A DNA stretch of 64,000 nucleotides, from assembly GCA_021234155.1 (NCBI GenBank), contig JAJEKV010000102.1, positions 186,001 to 250,000 of the forward strand, read 5' to 3'. The notes under the pieces were generated by a model that was not told the DNA's origin, ran no database searches, and was given only the letters and a program-made list of their open reading frames with translations. This document shows positions 34,852 to 44,069 of the stretch, one piece after another. Both the position numbers and the translations under genes were made by a program. Each line of letters starts with the position of its first letter. The first letter of the stretch is position 1. Source of the stretch: Isoetes taiwanensis (lineage: Eukaryota; Streptophyta; Lycopodiopsida; Isoetales; Isoetaceae).

Positions 34852-34964
34852 GGTTTTTTAACCCGGACAGTAATAAGTTTGCTGCGCTCCTTCTGGGTCC
34901 CATAGGCCGATTGGTCTTAGTGGACGATAAAAAAACTATTCTATTCTATTCTATTCTATTCTCA
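34852..34964 (+). mobile_element. LINE 3' end with (TATTC)n tail, copy 3
   Basis: GGGGTTTTTTAACCCGG, then TCTGGGTCCCATAGGCC, GTGGACGATAAAA and (TATTC)5 at 34,937-34,962. This is the plus-strand equivalent of the copies at 25.6 and 30.2 kb. Only the 3' UTR remains. Confidence 0.65.
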
Positions 34965-35277
34965 AACACCCTTAAACTAATGCAATTCCAATAATGTTAT
35001 TTCACTACAAGGCCATTTCCATTAACGTTCTTCTACACCTTCTATAATGCAACTTTATTGCAAATATTACATAAAGAATGCTTATCATGGTAGCATTTCC
35101 AACCTATGTCGAACTATGTAAACATTCACGTGGCTCCCAAATAAACATACAACGAATTTTCTGCCACTTTTCAACGACGCATTGAGTAAACAGAGGCAGA
35201 AACTGTGAGTGACAAAATTGACCTACATTATTTGTTCTAATGTAAAGGCAATCATTGAATCTAATAATTGCCTTATA

Positions 35278-35306
35278 GCCCAGCAACGCTGGGCACCATT
35301 ACTAGT
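35278..35306 (+). mobile_element. Helitron-like 3' terminus
   Basis: A perfect hairpin GCCCAGC-AAC-GCTGGGC (35,278-35,294) is followed by ACCATTA and CTAG at 35,302-35,305, then T. Hairpin plus CTRR before a T is the diagnostic 3' end of Helitron rolling-circle transposons. No RepHel protein is present in the window, so the copy would be non-autonomous. The 5' end (TC) was not identified. Confidence 0.55.
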
Positions 35307-35770
35307 GTCTTTATAGATGTAGGAAAGAATATTTGATTCTCTACATGTCCTATACTTCCATTCACATGTCTTTATAGTAGTAGGACAGAGTACTTTATTT
35401 ACTAAGGCATTGTAGGAAAGAATACATGAATTACGACATGTGTAATACTTCTATTGTCACATGTCTTTATAGAAGTAGGAAAGAATACTTGATTCTCTAC
35501 GTGTCGTATGCTTCCATGTCACATGTCTTTATAGTAGTAGGACATAGTACTTTATTTGCTAAGGCATTGTAGGAAAGAATACATGAATTACGACATGTGT
35601 AATACTTCTATTGTCACATGTCTTTATAGAAGTAGGAAAGAATACTTGATTCTCTACATGTCCTATCCTTCCATATCACGGGTCTTTATAGTGGTAGGAC
35701 AGAGTACTTGATTTGCTACATGTGATGCACGTGCATGATCACATGTCCTTATACTAGTATTCCATGTAAG
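35304..35770 (+). repeat. 157-bp tandem repeat, three units
   Basis: TCTTTATAGAAGTAGGAAAG recurs at about 35,307, 35,463 and 35,620. Each unit contains GGACAGAGTACTTTATTTGC and GACATGTGTAATACTTCTAT. The array begins directly at the Helitron-like end. Confidence 0.8.
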
Positions 35771-35799
35771 ACAAGTTACTTCAACTACTTCAATTACTT

Positions 35800-36320
35800 A
35801 ACGCCTATTTTTGCATAACAAAACCATCAAGAATTTGATTTGTATTCCTTGAGGGGGTCTTGGGACCCCATTGCAACAAATCCCTAAGCATTAATGTCAT
35901 AGGACCATAAAATCCTAACAATATCCTAACATTTTGGATATTGTTAGAGAAAGACCATTAAACCACGCCTACATTTTTTGCATAACAAACCATTAAGAAT
36001 TGTGAGATGTATTTCTTTATGGAGGAAAGGACCATTGCAACAAATCCCCAAGCATTAAAATGGCAAGACCATGCAATATCCTAACATTATTCCCCCATTT
36101 TGGATATCGTTAGTGGAACACCATTAAACCGTTCCTACATCTTGGTATAATTTAGACCATTAAGAATTTGAGATGTAATTGTTTATGGGGAATATGACCA
36201 TTGCAACAAATCCCCAAGCATTATAAAATGGCAAGACTACGCAATATCCTAACATTATCCCCCCATTTTGGATATCATTAGTGGAACACCATTAAACCAT
36301 GCCTATATCTAGTTGGTACT
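35800..36320 (+). repeat. ~165-bp tandem repeat, three units
   Basis: ACCATTGCAACAAATCCCCA occurs at about 35,868, 36,029 and 36,199. Each is followed by AATATCCTAACATTATCCCC, a GGATATCGTTAGTGGAACAC segment and CCATTAAACC. Adjacent to, but distinct from, the 157-bp array. Confidence 0.75.
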
Positions 36321-36360
36321 AAGGTTCGCTATAGACGATCCAATAGTTATCCACGTCATC

Positions 36361-36429
36361 CGTCTTCTGGCATCAACGCCCTCCCACTACCTCATGACAT
36401 TGTGCAAGATCCTGGTCCAATCTGGCTAG
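36361..36429 (+). pseudogene. coding-end fragment copy a (PSSGINALPLPHD)
   Basis: Encodes PSSGINALPLPHDIVQDPGP, the C-terminal end of an unrecognised protein found in three other copies (36,831-37,106 minus, 39,469-39,650 plus, 47,355-47,500 minus). A short foldback sequence follows. Confidence 0.5.
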
Positions 36430-36434
36430 GGTAT

Positions 36435-36825
36435 GGCCTCCAAAACATAAACCCTGTGCAATGCTAGGTTACTGTAGGGTTTACGTTATGGAGGTCGAGT
36501 TTTATTCAGTTGCACCTGAGACATGGTCGAGAAGCTGCAGTTGAAAAAAAGAAGCAATAGAAACTGACGAAATGGGGTTTGGATTTATCCTCCTCCCAGT
36601 GTCGCAATTAGAAGTCAAGAACACATTTTGTAGTAGCAAATTTTTTTGGAATGATTCGGGATCGCCAATAGATCTAAAGTCTATTATTTCAGTTGCCATG
36701 GCTCCGCATGCATGTTCGAAAAAGGTACACCAGGTCCCAAGTGCAACTGACCACGTTTTGGCCTCCATAACGTAAACCCTACAATAACCTGGCAAGGCAC
36801 AGGGTTTGCGTTTTGGAGGCCATAC
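36435..36825. repeat. foldback pair ~CCTCCAAAACATAAACCCT..AGGGTTTACGTTATGGAGG
   Basis: A ~65-bp imperfect hairpin at 36,437-36,500 is repeated in inverted orientation at 36,760-36,825. With the coding-end fragments on either side this makes a ~165-bp inverted repeat with a ~240-bp loop (36,500-36,740). More copies of the hairpin lie at 47.04-47.10 and 47.25-47.37 kb. Confidence 0.7.
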
Positions 36826-36830
36826 CCTAG

Positions 36831-37106
36831 CTAGATTGGACCAGGATCTTGCACAATGTCATGAGGTAGTGGGAGGGCGTTGATGCCAGAAGACGGAGCC
36901 CTAAAACCTTCCAGAAGCAGTTCGACCCAAAGGTCCTCTCTGGAGGGTCCCTGGCCACGGACGGGCAATTCTCCCACCCCGGAACTGTGATCTGACTCTG
37001 CCAACGAACTCGAAACATCGACATTACCCTGGAGACCAAGTTTCGTGGGCAGAAGACCACCCCTGCTCCCGGAAGCGCCAAAGTAGCTCACGTCCAACAC
37101 GTTCAT
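36831..37106 (-). pseudogene. unrecognised coding fragment copy b, 91 codons
   Basis: The longest version of the repeated coding end. On the minus strand it starts MNVLDVSYFGASGSRGG, then NVDVSSSLAESDHSSGVGEL and EDLWVELLLEGFRAPSSGIN, ending QDPGPI and TAG. Homologous residues in copies a, c and d support a real ancestral reading frame. I do not recognise the family. Copies b and c lie in inverted orientation on either side of the big minisatellite. Confidence 0.45.
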
Positions 37107-37515
37107 AGTGAATTGGCCTTAGCGAGGGGTGCGTATCACCGCCATGTAGAGGGTTCGTGTTTCTTTTGCTGCAAAAATGACCGTGTAACTTGGTCCCTAT
37201 GGTAATTTATTTGTTTTCGCACGACATGGCTAAGTCAAATCTCCATTGCAGAAGTCTTTGTGCTTGCCAACGACAAAACACTTGGGTTTCTACAAGGTCA
37301 TTGCGGGACACTTTGCGTTTGATATGTTCTCCCGCAGACGGATCTTGAATTTTTTGAGCCTGCTTTCGAAGCAAGTTACTTGAATGGAGAATTCAATGGT
37401 GGGATAGGGAAACCGAGGGTTCGGGAAGGGAGGCACCGGGCATTTGCCCTCCGGAGGAGGAGCACTGGTAGGAAAGCCTGCCTCGGTAACCTTTGTGATG
37501 TCAGTCTCCTGGGGT
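37107..37515. other. spacer between coding fragment b and the minisatellite
   Basis: No gene or repeat recognised. Moderately GC-rich. Confidence 0.4.
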
Positions 37516-37518
37516 CTG

Positions 37519-39461
37519 GCCACCTAGGCTATAACATGCCACCTAGGCTCCAACATGCCACCTGGGCTCCAACATGCCACCTAGCATGCCACCTAGGCTC
37601 CAACATGCCACCCGGGCTCCAACATGCCACGCGTGAGCTCCAACATGCCAAGTTGGCTCCAACGTGCCACCTAGGCTCAAGCATGCCAAGGTGGCTCAGA
37701 TATGCCACCTAGGCTCCAACATGCCAAGGTGGCTTCAACATGCCACGTAGGATCCAACGTGCCAACTAGGCTCCAACATGCCTCGTGAGCTTTAGCATGC
37801 CACCTAGGCTCCAACGTGCCACCTAGGCTCCAACATGCCACCTCGGCTCCAACATGCCAAGGTGGCTCCAACATGCCACCTAGGCTCAAGCGTGCTAAGG
37901 TGGCTCAAACATGCCACCTAGGCTCCAACATGCCACCCACGCCTAACATGCCACGTGGGCTCCAACATGCCACCTAGCATGCCACCTAGGCTCCAACATG
38001 CCACTTTGGCTCCAACATGCCACGTGAGCTCCAACATGCCACGTGAGCTCCAACATGCCAAGGTGGCTCCAACGTGCCACCTAGGCTCAAGCGTGCCAAG
38101 GTGGCTCAAATATGCCACCTAGGCTCCAACATGCCACGTAGGCTCCAACATGCCAACTAGGCTCCAACATGCCTCGTGAGCTCTAGCATGCCACCTAGGC
38201 TCCAACGTGCCACCTAGGCTCCAACATGCCACCTAGGCTCAAAGCGTGCCAAGATGGCTCAAACATGCCACCTAGGCTCCAACATGCCAAGTAGGCTCCA
38301 ACATGCCACCTACGCCCAACATGCCCGCGAGGGCTCCAACATGCCACCTAGCATGCCACCTAGGCTCCAACATGCCATGTAGGCTCCAACATGCCACCTA
38401 CGCTCCAACATGCCACGTAGGCTCCAACATGCCACCTAGCATGCCACCTAGGCTCCAACATGCCACCTACGCTCCAACATGCAACATGCCACGTGAGCTC
38501 CAACATGCCAAGGTGGCTCCAACGTGCCACCTAGGCCCAAGCGTGCCAAGGTGGCTCCAACATGCCACGTAGGCTCCAACATGCCACGTAGGCTCCAACA
38601 TGCCAACTAGGCTCCAACGTGCCACCTAGGCTCCAACATGCCACCTACGCTCAAATTTGCCAAGGTGGCTCAAACATGCCACGTTGGCTCCAACATGCCA
38701 CCTAGGCTCCAACGTGCCAAGGTGGCCCAAACATGCCACGTGGGTTCCAAAATGCCACCTAGTTGGCTCAAACATGTCACGCTGAGCTCCAACATGCCAC
38801 CTAGGCTCCAACATGCCACCTAGGCTCGAACATGACACCTAGGCTCCAACATGCCACCTAGGCTCCAACATGCAACCTAGGCTCAGACATGCCAAGGTGG
38901 CTCAAACATGCCGCGCAGGCTCCAACATGCCACCTAGGCTAAAACATGCCAAGGTGGCTCAAATATGCCACCTAGGTTCCAACATGCTCAAACATGCCTG
39001 TGGGCTCCAACATGCCACCTAGGCTAAAACATGCCATGGTGGCTAAAACATGCCACCTAGTCTCCAACATGTCACATAGTCTTGAACATGCCACCTAGGC
39101 TCCAACATGCCACCTAGGCTCCAACATGCCACCTAGGCCCAAATATGCCAAGGTGGCTCAAACATGCCACGTGGGCTCCAACATGCCACCTAGGCTCCAA
39201 CGTGCCAAGGTGGCCCAAACATGCATATGCCACATGGGTTCCAACATGCCAACTAGTTGGCTCAAACATTCCAAGGTGGCTCAAACATGCCACAAGGGCT
39301 CCAACATGCCACCTAAGATGCCAAGGTGCCTCAAACATGCCACGCGGGCTCCAACATGCCACCTAGGCTCAAGCATGCCACCTAGGCTCCAACATACCAC
39401 TAAGGCTCCAACATGCCAAGGTGGCTCAAACATGCCACCTAGGCTCCAACATGCCACCTAT
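37519..39461 (+). repeat. 1.9-kb minisatellite, ~19-bp units
   Basis: About 100 units of two main types, AACATGCCACCTAGGCTCC and AACATGCCAAGGTGGCTCA, with variants (CCACGTGAGCTCC, CCACGTAGGCTCC) and higher-order blocks such as CCACCTAGCATGCCACCTAG. The CCACCTAGG and CCTAGG parts are near-palindromic, so single strands could fold on themselves. Smaller clusters of the same family, opposite strand, lie at 4.2-4.5, 26.3-26.5 and 29.7-30.0 kb. Frames open through it are artefacts of the repeat. Confidence 0.95.
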
Positions 39462-39468
39462 GTCGATG

Positions 39469-39650
39469 TTCTGAGTCTATTAGAAGAGCCAATTTATGGA
39501 TTGCGGGAGATGCCCATTCGTTGCCAGGATCATATGGAGAGGACATTTGAGACAAACTACTTTCCAAAAGGTGTTAAGGGTCCGTCTTCTGGCGTCAACA
39601 CCGTCCCTCTAAGTGATGATACTATGCAAGATCCTGTCCAAAACGACTAA
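39469..39650 (+). pseudogene. unrecognised coding fragment copy c
   Basis: Plus-strand reading frame directly after the minisatellite: LREMPIRCQDHMERTFETNY, then GPSSGVNTVPLSDDTMQDPV and stop at 39,648. It aligns with copy b (GELPVRGQ..., APSSGINALPLPHDIVQDPG) in inverted orientation. Confidence 0.5.
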
Positions 39651-41135
39651 TGATTGTCTACTTCCACACCAGGTCTGTCTCGAGAAAAAAATATGATGCA
39701 TGTCTGTGAGTTAACTGGATCATGCAACGACGGTGGCCGTAAACATTCAAAATCTTCAGAGCACACATTCCATAGCACAGACCCTATTTTTCTTCACTTT
39801 CATAAAGACCTACAAAGACCTATAAATTCCGGTTGAGGAAAATCGTGTCGGCCAAAATCCGAAATCTTGATTTTCTTGGACAGGACGAGAAACGACAATT
39901 TGGCATGCTGGACGGTTAAATTGCAAAGCTGGACGGACGATTTGCATAGTCTAGCTTTGGCTTGATTACATGTCTAGCTTTGCAATTTAACCGTCACACT
40001 TAAGTCTAGCATTGGCTTGATTACAAAAAATAATAAACCTATCACAACATATATAAAGCAGTTTGTCATTTTTCATTTTTGTCGCTCGCTAATATTTCTG
40101 CGCCGCAATCTATTTCTTCATTTACCTTACACGTATCTGGAAAATCTACTCCGTCCATGGTGGTAGGGCGATGGGCTTCTCCTTCTATCGTGTCTTTTTT
40201 TAGGATTGCAGCTCCGGCTTCAGCTTCAGCAGTAAAGGTTGGAGATTGAAGGGCTCACCTAAAGCTCCCGTTGCATCAGATTAAAGCTTTTACCGCATAC
40301 TTGGGCCCCGGCTTCTGCTTTGATGGCACTTCCAAGCAAGAAGAAGTGAGCTCCAAGCTCTATTCATCCTCAGACGGATTCACTGGTTCTTAGAGCCGAT
40401 TATGGCGTCGTAAACACTAAGCAATCTGCCATATTCAGTATGAAGAGAAGAAAAAGCTTCTTTTCTTGGATTTGATCTCCCCTATTTTTGGTGGGGTCTC
40501 CTCTGTTTCGCTGCTAAGCTCTCCGGTGTTTGGTTATGGTGCCTCAAATGTTTTGCAGGTATGCCATGGATCGATTGGGTGCCCAGGTGAATCCGAAGCG
40601 CCTTAGATAAGCTAAATCTGGGATTTGACCCTTAGGCTTCCAAGAAACCCATCTGATGGATTTTTGAAGCAGTATTTAAGAATGCAAAAATTTCCAAGCA
40701 GGACAACTTTTGGTGGAGAGGAACTTCTAAATTTCTATCCTATTATGATTCATAGGCATCATTCTGAGTCAAGAACTCTGTACCATCGTGGGGGAATAGG
40801 GATTCCAAGGGTAGAGGCGGTAGATGTAGATTGATGCAGTTTGTTGCTCCGTTTCTTGGGTGATATTATCAAATCGTTTTTAGAAGTGAGAAAATAAGAC
40901 GATATAGTAATGGGTTTTTTAATCGCAACAAGAAGATAGGGTATGTTCTATTTTGTTACTATGTTCTGTTTACTCTGTTATGTTCTGACGAGACGAGGCG
41001 TATATCAAACTATTTACTTGTGTAGACTTCGACTGAGTTGCGTGTTTGTTATTAGATCCGTAATAGCTTCTCTAAATGTGAATGGGGATACAGAAATGTG
41101 GAAAACGTTTTTAATGTTATGTCTTTTCTTTGCAG
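39651..41135. other. no clear gene
   Basis: A short inverted repeat lies at about 39,910-40,015 (GCAAAGCTGGACGG..., TCTAGCTTTGCAATTTAACC). Plus-strand frame 40,625-40,834 (NPSDGFLKQYLRMQKFPSR) is open but unrecognised. Possibly upstream parts of the fragment at 41.14 kb. Confidence 0.35.
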
Positions 41136-41514
41136 GAAGAGTTTGATACTCACGATCCTAAAGCAGATAGATTTCTAAAGCTTCCCTTTTTGAAGAAAAG
41201 ATCCAAGATTGTAGAGATTGTTGCTGCTCGTGATGTAGTTTTTGCATTAGCACATTCTGGCGTATGTGCTGCCTTTAGGTAAGAAGTTTTGGGATGTCAG
41301 CTGTAATAGAGTTTGATGGAAGTTGAACAAAGATGTAAGTGTCGTACCTTTTCTTCCAGAAACGAACAGAAAGATATGCTTTCTTAATATCAGCTCCGAC
41401 GAAGTGATTCGTAGCTTATTTTACAACAAGAATAATGGTTCGCTTATTACAGTTTCCGTCTATGCGTCCGATATAGACCCTTTTGAAAAGAAGAGTTACT
41501 TAATCCAAAAGTAA
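41136..41514 (+). pseudogene. two-exon fragment of a conserved plant WD40-like protein
   Basis: Exon 41,136-41,278 (acceptor TTTGCAG, donor GTAAG) encodes EEFDTHDPKADRFLKLPFLK and VEIVAARDVVFALAHSGVCA. A second block from about 41,361 encodes ETNRKICFLNISSDEVIRSL and FYNKNNGSLITVSVYASD. From memory these resemble a plant-conserved, uncharacterised beta-propeller (WD40-like) protein. The frame across the splice does not join cleanly, so a small indel is likely. Nothing recognisable follows, so this is a captured or decayed fragment. Family identification is tentative. Confidence 0.4.
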
Positions 41515-42119
41515 AGAATTAGAAGCACCAGATTCATATTGTGGCATACTTTGAAAAGAAAAGTTAAGAAGCTGTGCCACAGAAAAATATGATGAAACTT
41601 GGTGCATAAACAATAGCAAAAGGGAAAAACGCATTTCTAGCGCAAAAGCAATGCATAATTTGTGCCGCAAAAGCAATGCATAATTTGTGCTGGGTTTCTA
41701 TTGGTACGTAGACGATGTCATTTTTTATCTCTCTCTTGCGTATGATGCAAAGGTTGGATTGCCTCCAATTTCATGGTGTTGAACATTATGCTACTGATGT
41801 TTAGACTACTGCATTTGTTTTTCATTTCTATAGTTGACATTTGATGTGTTATGAATTGTCTATAAATTGAATATTTAAAAATATGAGGAACTTATTTATT
41901 CTCATGCATAGTATAAATTACCAACTTTCTTCAAAGACTTTACCTTCGTGACAATGTTTGACTCTATACAGAACAATCAAAATATAGGGACAATCAAAAT
42001 ATAGGGAGTCGACGAAGAGAAATAATCAAAATATAGGGAGTCGACGAAGAGAAATGTTCGCGGCGGCCTTGGCCGCCGCGATAAATTTCTTGTATTGTAT
42101 ATTTTCGATGAAAAGCAAT
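41515..42119. other. no recognisable gene
   Basis: Contains two small direct repeats: AAAAGCAATGCATAATTTGTGC at 41,643 and 41,669, and AATCAAAATATAGGGAGTCG-type units at 41,975-42,055. No coding domain. Confidence 0.45.
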
Positions 42120-42124
42120 AAAGA

Positions 42125-42420
42125 ACGCATCCTATTTAACGGTCGTGATGGGGCGAGATGAACGGCCTAGATTGCGATCTAGGCCATATCATCCTATTGG
42201 TTTGCCATTAACGGGCCAGCCAGTCTGTGTTTTCTTTCCCGCCTTACGCAATGGGTGGCTATGGCGATGGCCGGCTATCTGTTTTCTTTCCCGCCCTGCC
42301 TAGTTTGCACAGTGCTCCTACTCAATAGGCGGCTATGGTGATGGCCGCCTATCTTTTCCCTTTGCTCAGCAAATCCGGCAGCAGGCAGCTATGGCGATGG
42401 CAAGCTTTGATTGTTTACAA
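42125..42420 (+). promoter_or_regulatory. promoter-like or element-end repeat
   Basis: GATGAACGGCCTAGATTGCG followed by CCTATTGGT matches the block at 5.66 kb and the minus-strand block at 26.11 kb. Three GGCTATGGYGATGGCCG units follow (42,258, 42,331 and 42,389), echoing 5.9 kb. Interpreted as the 5' end of a dispersed element with promoter character. Confidence 0.3.
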
Positions 42421-42451
42421 AAATAAAGATGATAGGGGACATCGCTTCTAG

Positions 42452-43602
42452 ATGCAAGCGAACATACAGATCCGTCTTCCAACATGTTTTCAGGTTCCAT
42501 CAAGTAAATCCGGCATGCTTGTTTATTCTGTAACCAGCATATCTCCTGTAGATGATATGCACAGGCCATATTTGCGCAGGATGGGATTTGAAATAACAAC
42601 ATTTAGGCGCCTCAGGGCAGATCTTCCAACTGTATCTGGCACTGCATTTAGACTATGCATCCGGTCTGTTCATGTCCATCTTTTCCATTTGCTTAGCAAA
42701 TCCGGCAGCGTCCTTGCGACAATCAAGATGCTGATTCAGTTGTTTGTGGGAGCTCTTAGGTTTCTGCAAAACCTAGCTCTGGAAGTGATGCATGTATCTG
42801 GTAAGAAAGGCAAACGCCATACTGCTGCTATTCACTTCATGAAAGCCTCGCCCTAGTATGGCTCTGACGAGTTTCTTTCTGATATTTAGATCCAGCCTAA
42901 AATGGCTCTGCCGAGTTTTATTATGCCGTTTAATCTTCATTGGGAGCGCCTGCAACAGAGGATCATGTTGCTAAACCAGACATACGATTGTAAGAAAGTA
43001 AGGAAGTTTTTTGTCTGTTTGATTCTGTATTTATTTACATATGATCGTGTGATTTGGTGCCTCTTATGTCCAATGCAGAAGCTCCCTGGATTTTATTTTA
43101 CTTGAAAATGCTGGCGGATTGGCTATGGTGGATATCCTTTATGGCAGAAATGCCAGCCGATCTGCATGCCTTTGAAACTCGGATATGGAATGCTAAGGTG
43201 CTCATTTTGCATTTCCCTGGGCTAGACGGGCTATTTCTAGGGCAGAGCCCTGCTGATTCGATGCAACCTTTGCCGCCGGAGACTCCCATGGCTGCAACCT
43301 TAGCTTCTGCAGAGCTATTATTCTCAGGTAATACTATTTTTGTTTTCTTGTTCTTTATTTCACTTTTTTGTCTTGCATGCCACTGTCCTTTTCATTTTTG
43401 AAGCCAAAATTTTCTTGGAGAACTAAGATTCCACAATGAACAGGGCATTCGGGTATGGCTTGCATATATTTGGATAGCACAGCATATTTTAGTGGAAGGA
43501 ATAGCTCCAGATCGAGCATTCAAGGAAGCCGACCAGCACAAAGTAATCGGGTCAATACCCTGGCTAATTGAAACAGTTGCAATCAAATTGATGTTAAAGT
43601 GA
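42452..43602 (+). pseudogene. exon-like stretches, unrecognised
   Basis: Plus-strand frame 42,452-42,856 is open for 134 codons (begins MQANIQIRLPTCFQVPSSKS). A possible exon at 43,079-43,327 has acceptor CAG and donor GTAATA and contains DLHAFETRIWNAKVLILHF. Another at 43,444-43,602 contains GIRVWLAYIWIAQHILVEG and ends in TGA. The pattern looks like a multi-exon gene fragment or element ORF, but I cannot assign a family and reading phases are ambiguous. Confidence 0.25.
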
Positions 43603-44069
43603 TGTTCCACTTGATTTAATGTTTTTAAAACTTTTGAAATCAATTTAAGTTGATGTTTTGAACCTTAAGGGAAACCTTGGTTCCCTGAAAATAATCTTCT
43701 GAAATGTTTTGAACTTTAAATGTTTTTGCCTAAGTTAAACCAGTGAAACGGAGTCAAAATTTGGATTGCAACTTACAATGCCTTTTATGGACTTGTTTGG
43801 GTTCGTCTCCCAAAAAGGCTTTTCTAAAATAAATATGAGCAATCAAGAATTCAATGATATTGAAGTTATATGAGAAACAAAAATATTTAATATATTGACT
43901 TTCAAAATGTGGTTATTTTTTTTAACCACTATCTTTATATTATAAAGTTATAGGGTAAGTATGTCATGAAGCAAACCCTAATTTGTATGGCTTAGATCAT
44001 TTGATTGCATCCATAGGCTGTGATTTATTGCACAACTTCCCACCACGATTGGCCATGCTGTAATCTCTT
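43603..44069. other. no recognisable gene
   Basis: AT-rich spacer before the polypurine tract. Nothing specific seen. Confidence 0.45.

Noticed and set aside
37380-39650. Repetitive proteins with CHLGSNMP-like units
   Set aside because: Direct translation of the minisatellite. Only the last ~60 codons (copy c) have independent support.
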